In this document: positions 1 to 5,419 of the stretch, piece by piece
Position numbering within the stretch: position 1 is the first letter of the stretch
Layout: every line of letters begins with the position of its first letter
Assembly: GCA_027348115.1 (NCBI GenBank)
Contig: DAIEQA010000265.1
Location: 1 to 12,308 of the forward strand
DNA from: Fen-1258 sp027348115
Lineage (GTDB): Bacteria; Bacteroidota; Ignavibacteria; Ignavibacteriales; Melioribacteraceae
Reading direction: 5' to 3'
Length of the DNA stretch: 12,308 nucleotides
Notes under the pieces: model-generated
What the model saw: the letters and a program-made list of their open reading frames with translations, nothing else
Databases searched by the model: none
What the model was told of the DNA's origin: nothing
Program-made: the position numbers and the translations under genes

Positions 1-936
1 AAAACCAGGATAGGATTGGCAAAATATAAAAATGTTTTAAGAAAGTGCGGCGCCGTGCTCGCCGGTCAAACAAAAGAAGTTGCGCCGGCGGATAAGTTGA
101 TCTATTCATTGCGCGATGTTACAGCTACGGTCGAATCGATTCCGCTTATCACCGGAAGTATTATGAGCAAAAAATTGGCGGAAGGAATTGACGGTCTCGT
201 ACTCGATGTAAAAACCGGTTCCGGCGCGTTCATGAAAAAATACGCCGACTCGCTCGCGCTCGCAGATTCGCTTACGCATACGGCAAAAGCGTTTAAGAAA
301 AAAGTTATCACTCTGATAACCGATATGAACGAACCGCTTGGCAATTACATCGGCAACTGGTTGGAAGTTTACGAATCGATAAAAGTGCTGCAAGGAGAAA
401 AACTCGGCAACTTAGTCGAGCTCTCTCTCAATTTATCCGGCGCCATGATATTCCTCGGCGGCAAAGCTTCCACAATACGGGAGGGAGTTGAAATGTCGAA
501 AGAAATTATCGCGAGCGGCAAAGCATTCGACAAATTTTTGGAAATTGTTAAACTTCAAGGCGGCAACGTAGAACTGATTAAGAATCCCGGCAAATATCCC
601 AAATCCAAAATTAATGAACCGTTAACTGCCGATAAATCCGGTTACCTGCAGTCAACCGACAATTACGAGATAGGCATGGCGTCGCTGGAATTGGGAGCCG
701 GAAGATTAACAATGGCGGATAAGATCGACCCTAAAGCGGGAATTATTTTCTATCCCAAAATCGGTGAAAGAATTAAAAAAGGCGCGGTGATTGCAGAAAT
801 CTTTACGGATAAAAAAGATAAGGTCGGTCTCGCAAAACAAAAATTGCTTTCCGCAATTAAGCTTTCCAAAGATCCTGTTCCGCCGATAAAATTGGTTAAG
901 ACAATTATTTCATCCGAGGTGTGTTCGCTCGATTAG
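1..936 (+). CDS. deoA: Pyrimidine-nucleoside (thymidine) phosphorylase, 3' part; 5' end outside window
   Basis: The enzyme carries out reversible phosphorolysis of thymidine or uridine to the free base and (deoxy)ribose-1-phosphate, in cytosolic pyrimidine salvage. The frame is open from base 1, so the TTG at 16 is internal and the gene continues upstream of the window. Counting from that TTG, the motif LRDVTATVESIPLI starts at residue 32. Arg33, Ser48 and Lys52 have the same spacing as the pyrimidine-binding Arg171, Ser186 and Lys190 of E. coli thymidine phosphorylase. The stretch LDVKTGSGAFMK follows, and the last ~75 residues look like the C-terminal PYNP domain. The N-terminal phosphate-binding segment is not in the window. 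The stop is TAG at 934-936, one base from the stop of the convergent GNAT gene. Thymidine-only versus broad pyrimidine specificity cannot be decided from this part. Family assignment is firm; the symbol is less so. Confidence 0.9.
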   Translation, partial: KTRIGLAKYKNVLRKCGAVLAGQTKEVAPADKLIYSLRDVTATVESIPLITGSIMSKKLAEGIDGLVLDVKTGSGAFMKKYADSLALADSLTHTAKAFKKKVITLITDMNEPLGNYIGNWLEVYESIKVLQGEKLGNLVELSLNLSGAMIFLGGKASTIREGVEMSKEIIASGKAFDKFLEIVKLQGGNVELIKNPGKYPKSKINEPLTADKSGYLQSTDNYEIGMASLELGAGRLTMADKIDPKAGIIFYPKIGERIKKGAVIAEIFTDKKDKVGLAKQKLLSAIKLSKDPVPPIKLVKTIISSEVCSLD

Positions 937-937
937 A

Positions 938-1786
938 TCATCCTAATTCAAAAGTTGTAACGCCGTAAGTTCTTTCAACGGAGATGTCCGGAATATCGCC
1001 GGTGTACATTCTTGCCGCACCGAAAACGTTTTTCATTTTATACTTCCGCGCAAGGTCCATCGCTTCCAAATTTACCTCCGGCACATCAAGATAAACCGGA
1101 ATATTTTTTTCAATAGAAGAGGTTAAACGTAAGAATAAACTCTCCGCTGTTTTTGCATCGTCGGCGAACAAAGGACCGATTTTAAAACCCGATCTGCATT
1201 TTCGTATAACGCCGTAGCCGTTAATTGTTTCGTTAACAAGTACGGCGTATGAAAACGAGTCCGGCATCTTGAGCCAGTCGGTTAAAAAATTACTTCTGTC
1301 TGCGGGAAAAATTTTTTTATCGTAATCAATTATCTTTTCAATCTCCAAAGAAGATATGGGAACAATTCCGTCAGCTTTTAAATTACCGCCGGTGTTGATC
1401 CATTCATACCTGATGTTGCTGTAGGCAAACTTAAACCCGGATTTACGGTAATTATCCTGCTGCGCAAAAACGCCGTCGAGAGCGATGTTATGATTCTTTA
1501 ACTTATCGATCGCCGCGTTCCATATTTGAATTCCGTAACCCTTACCTCTGTACTCCGGAACAACAATGTAAAAACCGATGAACCCGAATTCATTTTCGTA
1601 AGAAACCGCGGAGATGCAAGCGATAGGTTTATCATCCAAAAGACCAATTAAAAATCCGGCGTTGTCGGCAGAATAAAACGGTTCGGCGTCATGCAGACCG
1701 GGATTCCATCCTTCCTTGGCGGCGAGTTCGATTGCGAAATCAATTTCGCTCCGATCCATTGTTCTAATTTTAAACTTTCCGGACAT
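938..1786 (-). CDS. GNAT family N-acetyltransferase, two-domain
   Basis: This is a predicted acetyl-CoA-dependent N-acetyltransferase of 282 residues; the substrate is unknown. The N-terminal half is a standard GNAT fold. Motif A appears as FYIVVPEYRGKGYG (residues 72-85), with the acetyl-CoA pyrophosphate-binding loop RGKGYG at 80-85, and YRKSGF at 113-118 fits the usual later GNAT motif. The C-terminal half (about 140-282) looks like the second acetyltransferase-like domain found in YitH-type proteins, with GPLFADD in the region where that family usually has GP(L/W)xA. The chosen start is the ATG at 1786, which puts the GNAT fold near the N-terminus; only a weak purine-rich stretch lies upstream. 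It converges on the phosphorylase gene and diverges from the DUF1003 gene, so it is probably transcribed alone from the 122-nt gap at 1787-1908. The neighbours give no hint of its substrate. Confidence 0.85.
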   Translation of the reverse strand: MSGKFKIRTMDRSEIDFAIELAAKEGWNPGLHDAEPFYSADNAGFLIGLLDDKPIACISAVSYENEFGFIGFYIVVPEYRGKGYGIQIWNAAIDKLKNHNIALDGVFAQQDNYRKSGFKFAYSNIRYEWINTGGNLKADGIVPISSLEIEKIIDYDKKIFPADRSNFLTDWLKMPDSFSYAVLVNETINGYGVIRKCRSGFKIGPLFADDAKTAESLFLRLTSSIEKNIPVYLDVPEVNLEAMDLARKYKMKNVFGAARMYTGDIPDISVERTYGVTTFELG

Positions 1787-1908
1787 TTACTTACCCAATT
1801 ATTTTAACCGGAAAATATTAATTTGAATGCCAGATTCTCAAGTTCACTTCTGTTAAAATAAGAAATCATTTTCACGGTTTAATTGTTAACCAAAAAGAGA
1901 GTAAAAAA

Positions 1909-2370
1909 ATGAACATAATAAATTTCCCAAAGCCGTATAAGCATGATCACATGCCGGTTAAGAACGTAAATGAAATTTTCGACCAGAAACGTACTGCCGG
2001 GCAAAAAGCGGCAGATAGCATTGCCAACGTAATGGGCTCGTGGAAATTTTTAATCATTCAATCCGTTATTTTGCTTTTGTGGATTGTGTTAAATATAGCG
2101 GCTTACATAAATCATTGGGATCCGTATCCGTTCATTTTATTAAATTTGTTCCTGTCTTTGCAGGCAGCTTATACGGCGCCTGTTATTATGATGAGTCAAA
2201 ACCGGCAGGCAGACCGCGACCGGATTGAAGCGCATAACGATTACGATATAAATCTTAAAGCCGAAGAAGAAGTTAGATTGATAATCGAACATCTTGAAGA
2301 GCAGAATAAAGCGCTGGAAGACAATAACCGCACGCTGAACGAAATTAAGGCGGCATTAATAAAGAACTGA
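1909..2370 (+). CDS. DUF1003 domain-containing membrane protein
   Basis: This is an inner-membrane protein of 153 residues with no established biochemical role. A soluble N-terminus ends at FDQKRTAGQKAADSIAN, followed by two hydrophobic segments at about residues 47-66 and 75-95. Between and after them are hallmark DUF1003 motifs: GSWKF, WDPYPFILLN, LSLQAAY and PVIMMSQNRQ. The C-terminus from about residue 115 is charged and probably forms a helical coiled coil (EEVRLIIEHLEEQNKALE). The length is normal for the family. The ATG at 1909 is preceded by the purine stretch aaaaagagagtaaaaaa, a plausible weak ribosome site. It lies 29 nt upstream of the DUF971-type gene on the same strand, so the two could be co-transcribed. 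Family call is confident; function is unknown. Confidence 0.9.
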   Translation: MNIINFPKPYKHDHMPVKNVNEIFDQKRTAGQKAADSIANVMGSWKFLIIQSVILLLWIVLNIAAYINHWDPYPFILLNLFLSLQAAYTAPVIMMSQNRQADRDRIEAHNDYDINLKAEEEVRLIIEHLEEQNKALEDNNRTLNEIKAALIKN

Positions 2371-2399
2371 AATAATATTCTAATAAAAAATTATTGACT

Positions 2400-2765
2400 A
2401 TGGCAGCACCGACAAAGATCAAGCTTCACAAGCAGGAATATATAGAGATTACCTGGAACAATGGGAAGATTATTAAATATCCTTTGAAATTTTTACGTGA
2501 TGAATCGCCCGACGCGGGGAATAAAGGCGAAACAATTTTGTGGAAACATTACCCCGCTCCCGCTAAAAAAGCACCGTTGAAGCCGGAAGCTTACCAGGTT
2601 GAAAACCTCGAAACGGTAGGCAACTACGCAATTCAAATTAGGTGGAAAGACGGCTACGATTACGGAATCTACTCGTGGGATTTGCTTGAACAGTACGGCG
2701 AATATTTATTAGTGAGAGAAAATCTTCATCAAGATTTCGATCATCACCATAACGGGCATGAATAG
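2400..2765 (+). CDS. DUF971-type (GBBH-like) domain protein
   Basis: The product is 121 residues long from the ATG at 2400; an in-frame TTG at 2394 would add two. I read it as the small DUF971 / gamma-butyrobetaine-hydroxylase-like N-terminal domain. The protein opens with a pattern of the type 'I.L.....I.I.W..G....Y....LR' (EITWNNGKIIKYPLKFLRDE) and later has NYAIQIRWKDGYDYGIYSWD with a following LLEQYGEYLL, as in that family. The role of free-standing members is not settled; the domain is linked in other proteins to iron-sulfur or Mrp-type contexts. The cysteine-rich LRxxCPCA motif of some members is replaced here by LRDESPDAGNKGE, so cysteine metal binding is unlikely. The C-terminus is histidine-rich (HQDFDHHHNGHE). 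There is no clear Shine-Dalgarno. Family call from memory of the motif pattern. Confidence 0.75.
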   Translation: MAAPTKIKLHKQEYIEITWNNGKIIKYPLKFLRDESPDAGNKGETILWKHYPAPAKKAPLKPEAYQVENLETVGNYAIQIRWKDGYDYGIYSWDLLEQYGEYLLVRENLHQDFDHHHNGHE

Positions 2766-2776
2766 TAAAAAACATT

Positions 2777-2884
2777 TTATAAATTTTTCGAGATTTGGTT
2801 CGTCCACAGAGCGGCGTTCTTTTCCATGCCCGCCATTAATTCCGTAAGGCGATCCTTCGGTTCACTTAGATAAGCTAACAACAT
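2777..2884 (-). CDS. Possible small protein or gene remnant, 35 residues, unknown
   Basis: I do not recognise this product. On the minus strand the ATG at 2884 opens a 35-codon frame beginning MLLAYLSEPKDRL, containing ELMAGMEKNAALW, and ending ISKNL before TAA at 2777-2779. Its codons (CCG, GCG, GGC, ACG, AAC) resemble those of the long genes nearby, which argues against random noise, and the peptide looks amphipathic and helical. A purine stretch, GAAGAGG, sits only 3 nt before the ATG, closer than usual. It starts 16 nt after the stop of the heptad-repeat ORF, so the pair could be one small operon. The same frame is open upstream to a stop at 2963-2965, so it may instead be the C-terminal remnant of a longer frameshifted gene. 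Existence as an independent gene is uncertain. Confidence 0.3.
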   Translation of the reverse strand: MLLAYLSEPKDRLTELMAGMEKNAALWTNQISKNL

Positions 2885-2900
2885 TAACCTCTTCGGCTTG

Positions 2901-3350
2901 TTATTGGATTTGTTTATTAACAGTATATAACGGAAAATTCTCAAACCATCCGGAATTGAAATTTATTAATCCCAGTAATGTTGACTCTTTATAATTGGGA
3001 ATAAATGATCTCGGATTGGAAAATGGTATGAAGTTCATATTTCGGCTTAAAATAGGGCTTTTCTTGCCAATAATTGTGCTTTTTTGGGTAATGTGAGTAC
3101 TATTTTTACCGGCAACTACACTATTTTGGGTAAAAATAGAGGTATTCTTGGCGGAAGGAGCGGTATTTTTAGTTTGAATAGCTCTCTGTTTGCCTACTAA
3201 AACATTACTTTTGGCAATTATAGTATTCCTCTTGGCAAAAGCAGCGTTACGGCAGACAGAAAGAGTATTCCTTCTGAAAAAAGCAGCGCTATATTTACCA
3301 AAACCACTGTCGTAATTTTTTAATGCTAAACAACCCGGGTCAACTGCCAT
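2901..3350 (-). CDS. Heptapeptide-repeat protein, 149 residues, unknown function
   Basis: I do not recognise a family. The ORF starts best at the ATG at 3350 (MAVDPG...), because AGGGG lies 8 nt upstream on the same strand. A GTG at 3374 would add eight residues but has no such site. After about 8 residues the protein consists of about 14 consecutive seven-residue units following roughly [FIV]-[TGA]-[KQ]-[NKS]-[ST]-x-[IVA]. Examples are SAKNTSI, FTQNSVV, AGKNSTH, ITQKSTI and IGKKSPI. A non-repetitive tail of about 43 residues follows, rich in Phe, Asn and Pro (NMNFIPFSNPRSFIPNYKES). No signal peptide or transmembrane segment is apparent. The Ser/Thr, Lys and Gly/Ala columns vary mainly at synonymous or conservative positions (AGC/AGT/ACC/ACT, AAA/AAG), as expected if the minus-strand frame is translated. 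The plus-strand reading of the same units is broken by stops at 3048 and 3198. A non-coding minisatellite remains the main alternative. Confidence 0.45.
   Translation of the reverse strand: MAVDPGCLALKNYDSGFGKYSAAFFRRNTLSVCRNAAFAKRNTIIAKSNVLVGKQRAIQTKNTAPSAKNTSIFTQNSVVAGKNSTHITQKSTIIGKKSPILSRNMNFIPFSNPRSFIPNYKESTLLGLINFNSGWFENFPLYTVNKQIQ
3030..3323. repeat. Degenerate 21-bp tandem repeat array, about 14 units
   Basis: Units repeat with an exact 21-bp period and no indels from 3030 to 3323. Read on the plus strand they follow roughly aatag-nnn-tatttttggc-naa. The clearest units are those beginning at 3051, 3072, 3114, 3135, 3219 and 3282; the first and last are weak. Because 21 is a multiple of three, the array is a heptapeptide repeat inside the minus-strand ORF at 2901-3350. 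The absence of indels across all units suggests either a maintained reading frame or a recent origin. The units have diverged considerably, which favours maintenance. Confidence 0.85.
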
Positions 3351-3358
3351 TTTCTTTT

Positions 3359-3363
3359 CCCCT
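3359..3363 (-). promoter_or_regulatory. Shine-Dalgarno site (AGGGG) deciding the start of the heptad-repeat ORF
   Basis: On the minus strand AGGGG is separated by eight bases (AAAAGAAA) from the ATG at 3350. It is one of the better-placed ribosome sites in a window where many genes have none, and it is the main reason to prefer this start over the upstream GTG at 3374. Confidence 0.45.
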
Positions 3364-3428
3364 AACAGAATCACATTCTAGGAAGCGATGCATCACTACA
3401 AACAAGGCGGGATGCCGCCGATGCGATA

Positions 3429-3563
3429 ATGAATATGAATCTATTAAAAAAATTGTTCTTCAAGAAAAAGGCGCCGGTAAAAAGAAATAACGGGCAGCAT
3501 CATTATTCTGTAACTGAAGAAAACATGAATGCAGCTTTCGGAAAAAATTTTTACCGGGAATAA
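3429..3563 (+). CDS. Possible small basic protein, 44 residues, unknown
   Basis: I do not recognise this product. An ATG at 3429 opens 44 codons beginning MNMNLLKKLFFKKKAPVKR and ending AAFGKNFYRE before TAA at 3561-3563. The N-terminal half is strongly basic, with a short hydrophobic stretch between lysine pairs. It has no Shine-Dalgarno of its own, but its ATG overlaps the stop of a 13-codon ORF (3388-3429, MHHYKQGGMPPMR) as TAATG. That short ORF has AGGAAG a few bases before its own ATG, so translational coupling is possible. The 44-codon ORF is divergent from the heptad-repeat ORF. It could be real, a gene remnant, or a chance ORF; nothing around it points to a function. Confidence 0.3.
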   Translation: MNMNLLKKLFFKKKAPVKRNNGQHHYSVTEENMNAAFGKNFYRE

Positions 3564-3644
3564 TTTTAGTTGTTCAGCCCCAAGCGGAAATGAATAGCTT
3601 ACACTGCACAATACCCCGAAGCCGGCATTAACTTAGAACTTCAT

Positions 3645-3672
3645 TTGATTTAAGTCAATGCAAAATTATACG
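3645..3672 (+). promoter_or_regulatory. Candidate promoter overlapping an FNR/CRP-family-like box upstream of mlaE
   Basis: TTGATTTAAGTCAA at 3645-3658 is an imperfect dyad of the form TTGAT-N4-GTCAA. It matches the general FNR/FixK-family operator (TTGAT-N4-ATCAA) at nine of ten fixed positions. Its left half, TTGATT (3645-3650), is 16 bp from TATACG (3667-3672), which together make a fair sigma-70-like -35/-10 pair about 190 nt before the mlaE ATG. Overlap with the -35 would suit repression more than the usual activating FNR position. Primary promoters in this phylum may not follow the E. coli consensus, so this is tentative. Confidence 0.25.
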
Positions 3673-3699
3673 GATGCATATTTCAGGTACCCAAAATTA

Positions 3700-3742
3700 T
3701 TTTTTGATCTCTAAACGGCGACATACCGACCGGATCAAAAAA
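3700..3742. repeat. 10-bp perfect inverted repeat with 23-nt loop
   Basis: TTTTTTGATC at 3700-3709 is the exact reverse complement of GATCAAAAAA at 3733-3742. After one mismatch outward the arms match again for two bases. The 23-nt loop is GC-richer (it contains CGGCGACATACCGACCG). It could be a regulator site or an RNA hairpin in the mla leader. It is not a standard terminator, because the GC-rich part lies in the loop. Confidence 0.4.
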
Positions 3743-3760
3743 GAAAATTATATAAAATCG

Positions 3761-3775
3761 GAACGCGTTCGCGTT
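3761..3775. repeat. Overlapping palindromes GAACGCGTTC / AACGCG-TT-CGCGTT
   Basis: GAACGCGTTC (3761-3770) is a perfect 10-bp palindrome, and AACGCG-TT-CGCGTT (3762-3775) is a second, overlapping inverted repeat. It is a GC-rich island in AT-rich intergenic DNA about 90-105 nt before mlaE, so an operator is possible. Confidence 0.35.
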
Positions 3776-3791
3776 GCCTACTAATATTTTT

Positions 3792-3807
3792 ATAGGAATC
3801 TTCCTAT
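3792..3807. repeat. Palindrome ATAGGAA-TC-TTCCTAT
   Basis: This is a perfect 7-bp inverted repeat with a 2-nt centre, ending 57 nt before the mlaE start codon. The spacer is too short for a stable RNA loop, so a dimeric DNA-binding protein site is the more natural reading. Confidence 0.35.
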
Positions 3808-3864
3808 CAACATCTTTTCAATTCTTTTTCTATTTTAGAACAGTCATAATTCAAAATTATCTTA

Positions 3865-4674
3865 ATGAAACTGCCGCACCACAGATACGGAAGACGTCTT
3901 TCGTTTACGGATTTACTTTACAATTTTTTTGCGACTCTAACCGGTCTTACAATTTTTAACATCGAATTTGTAAAGCAGGCTTTTCTTCCGCCGTATGAAA
4001 TTTCCGAAGTTAAAAAGCACATGGACGAGCTTGGAGTTAAAACATTCGGTATTGTAAGCATAACGGGATTTATAATCGGTTTGGTTTTGGCAATGCAAAG
4101 CCAGCCGGTTATGCAAAGATTCGGCGCGGGAGATTTTTTGCCTGGTATGGTTGCCTTATCGGTTGTGCGTGAACTCGGCCCGGTAATTACGGCTTTAATA
4201 TTTGCCGGAAGAGTAAGTTCGGGTATCGGCGCGGAACTCGGTTCAATGCGCGTGACGGAACAGATCGACGCGATGGAAGTCTCCGGCGTTAATCCTTTTA
4301 AATATCTTGTAGTCACCCGCGTTATTGCAACAACAATGATTCTTCCGATTCTTTCCATCTATGTAGTGGTAATAGCAATACTCGGCGGATATATAGCTAT
4401 AATAATTTCGGACGGTATGAGCTGGCAGTATTATCTCTCCGCGGTAGTCAATTCCGTTGAGTTCGGGGATTTTATTCCCGGTATAGCAAAGACGTTTGTT
4501 TTCGGTTACATAGTTGGACTTGTAGGATGTTACAAAGGATTTACAGCCGAAGGAGGAACCGAAGGCGTGGGACGCGCGTCCACTACCTCGGTGGTTCTGT
4601 CTTCACTATTGCTCTTGGTCTTTGATATGGTTTTAGGAAAATTATCTTTATGGTTATGGCCGACTCTAGGTTAG
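3865..4674 (+). CDS. mlaE: MlaE/YrbE-family ABC transporter permease
   Basis: This is the integral inner-membrane permease of an MCE-type phospholipid transporter, which works with the MlaF ATPase and the MlaD substrate-binding ring in glycerophospholipid traffic between inner and outer membranes. The protein has 269 residues, normal for the family. Family motifs are clear: RELGPVITALIFAGRVSSGI (102-121), GAELGSMRVTEQIDAMEVSG (122-141), NPFKYLVVTR (143-152), and the C-terminal GCYKGFTAEGGTEGVGRAST (221-240). Hydrophobic segments lie at about 61-80, 98-116, 153-182 and 208-225, with a last one at 241-258. The start ATG has no Shine-Dalgarno, but the homology begins at the right distance. The 3' end overlaps mlaF by 25 nt (19 if mlaF starts at 4656), so the two are translationally coupled. 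Confidence 0.95.
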   Translation: MKLPHHRYGRRLSFTDLLYNFFATLTGLTIFNIEFVKQAFLPPYEISEVKKHMDELGVKTFGIVSITGFIIGLVLAMQSQPVMQRFGAGDFLPGMVALSVVRELGPVITALIFAGRVSSGIGAELGSMRVTEQIDAMEVSGVNPFKYLVVTRVIATTMILPILSIYVVVIAILGGYIAIIISDGMSWQYYLSAVVNSVEFGDFIPGIAKTFVFGYIVGLVGCYKGFTAEGGTEGVGRASTTSVVLSSLLLLVFDMVLGKLSLWLWPTLG

Positions 4675-5408
4675 TTGAAATAGAAAATCTTACAAAGAGA
4701 TTTGACGAGCACTTAGTACTGGACGATGTTTCGCTTAACGTACGGCGCGGAGAAAATCTTGTTGTGTTCGGAAGAAGCGGTCAGGGCAAGAGCGTTCTGC
4801 TTAAATGCATTATAGGTTTGATGACTCCTGAAAAGGGAAAGATTTTTATTAACGGGCAAAGTGTTCTCGATCTTCCGGTAAAACAACTGAACGAGGTTAG
4901 AAAGAACATCGGCTTCCTTTTCCAGGGCGCCGCGCTTTACGATTCCATGACGGTTAGAGAAAATTTATCTTTCCCTTTGAAGCGCCATTGGCCGGATATG
5001 CTTCAAAAGGATATCGACGATAAAGTGATGAAGACACTCGATTTGGTTTCATTGGAAGAAGCGATAGACAAGATGCCTTCGGAATTAAGCGGCGGTATGA
5101 AAAAAAGAATAGGGCTGGCGCGCTCAATTATTACCGACCCTGAACTAATGCTTTACGACGAGCCGACTACCGGGCTTGACCCGATAACAACGAAAGAAAT
5201 AAGCGAATTGATTTTAAACCTTCAGAAAAAATTAAATATGACCTCGATTGCGGTTACGCACGATTTAATGTGCGCGGAAATTATTGCCGACCGGGCAATT
5301 TTTCTTAAAGACGCAAAAGTGGCTTACGAAGGAAGTATAAAAGAATTAACGGATTCAACCGATCCGTTCCTGAAGAACTTTTTCAGTCATGAAATTTTTA
5401 ATGCTTAA
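4650..5408 (+). CDS. mlaF: MlaF-type ABC transporter ATP-binding protein
   Basis: This is the cytoplasmic ATPase that powers the MlaE permease. It has 252 residues with a complete nucleotide-binding domain: Walker A GRSGQGKS (41-48), Q-loop Gln92 in FLFQGAALYDSMTVREN, signature LSGGMKKR (146-153), Walker B LMLYDEP with Asp170 and Glu171, the TTGLDP D-loop, and switch His204 in AVTHDL. FQGAALYDSMTV is typical of MlaF rather than of general importers. Two starts are possible, ATG 4650 or ATG 4656. AGGA at 4635-4638 is 11 nt from the first, so I kept 4650. The gene overlaps mlaE and is followed after 11 nt by mlaD. All catalytic residues are present. Confidence 0.95.
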   Translation: MVMADSRLVEIENLTKRFDEHLVLDDVSLNVRRGENLVVFGRSGQGKSVLLKCIIGLMTPEKGKIFINGQSVLDLPVKQLNEVRKNIGFLFQGAALYDSMTVRENLSFPLKRHWPDMLQKDIDDKVMKTLDLVSLEEAIDKMPSELSGGMKKRIGLARSIITDPELMLYDEPTTGLDPITTKEISELILNLQKKLNMTSIAVTHDLMCAEIIADRAIFLKDAKVAYEGSIKELTDSTDPFLKNFFSHEIFNA

Positions 5409-5419
5409 CGGAGTTTGAA

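Larger units (their letters stand above)
3564..3864. other. Intergenic region upstream of mlaE with dyad elements
   Basis: There is no convincing coding sequence in either strand here, only ORFs of at most about 13 codons plus a TTG-initiated frame that overlaps mlaE. The stretch is AT-rich. It carries the FNR-like dyad at 3645, a long inverted repeat at 3700-3742, two compact palindromes at 3761-3775 and 3792-3807, and the octamer AAAATTAT four times (3662, 3693, 3744 and 3853). Any promoter for the mla operon must lie here. I see no GC-rich hairpin followed by a T-run. Confidence 0.6.

Noticed and set aside
102..393. Minus-strand ORFs of 80 and 95 codons within the phosphorylase gene
   Set aside because: They lie wholly inside the well-supported phosphorylase frame and show no recognisable motif.
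1815..1841. Possible promoter for the GNAT gene (TTGAGA-15-TAATAT on the minus strand)
   Set aside because: The 15-bp spacer is short and the promoter consensus of this organism is unknown; too weak to annotate.
3030..3323. CRISPR array or plus-strand repeat protein
   Set aside because: The units are contiguous 21-mers with no spacers. The plus-strand reading frame has stops at 3048 and 3198, whereas the minus-strand frame is uninterrupted.
3774..3959. TTG-initiated 61-codon plus-strand ORF rich in Phe
   Set aside because: It overlaps the mlaE start in another frame, has no ribosome site, and is an expected product of AT-rich intergenic DNA.
3918..4358. 146-codon minus-strand ORF within mlaE
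   Set aside because: It is a shadow of the strongly conserved MlaE frame.
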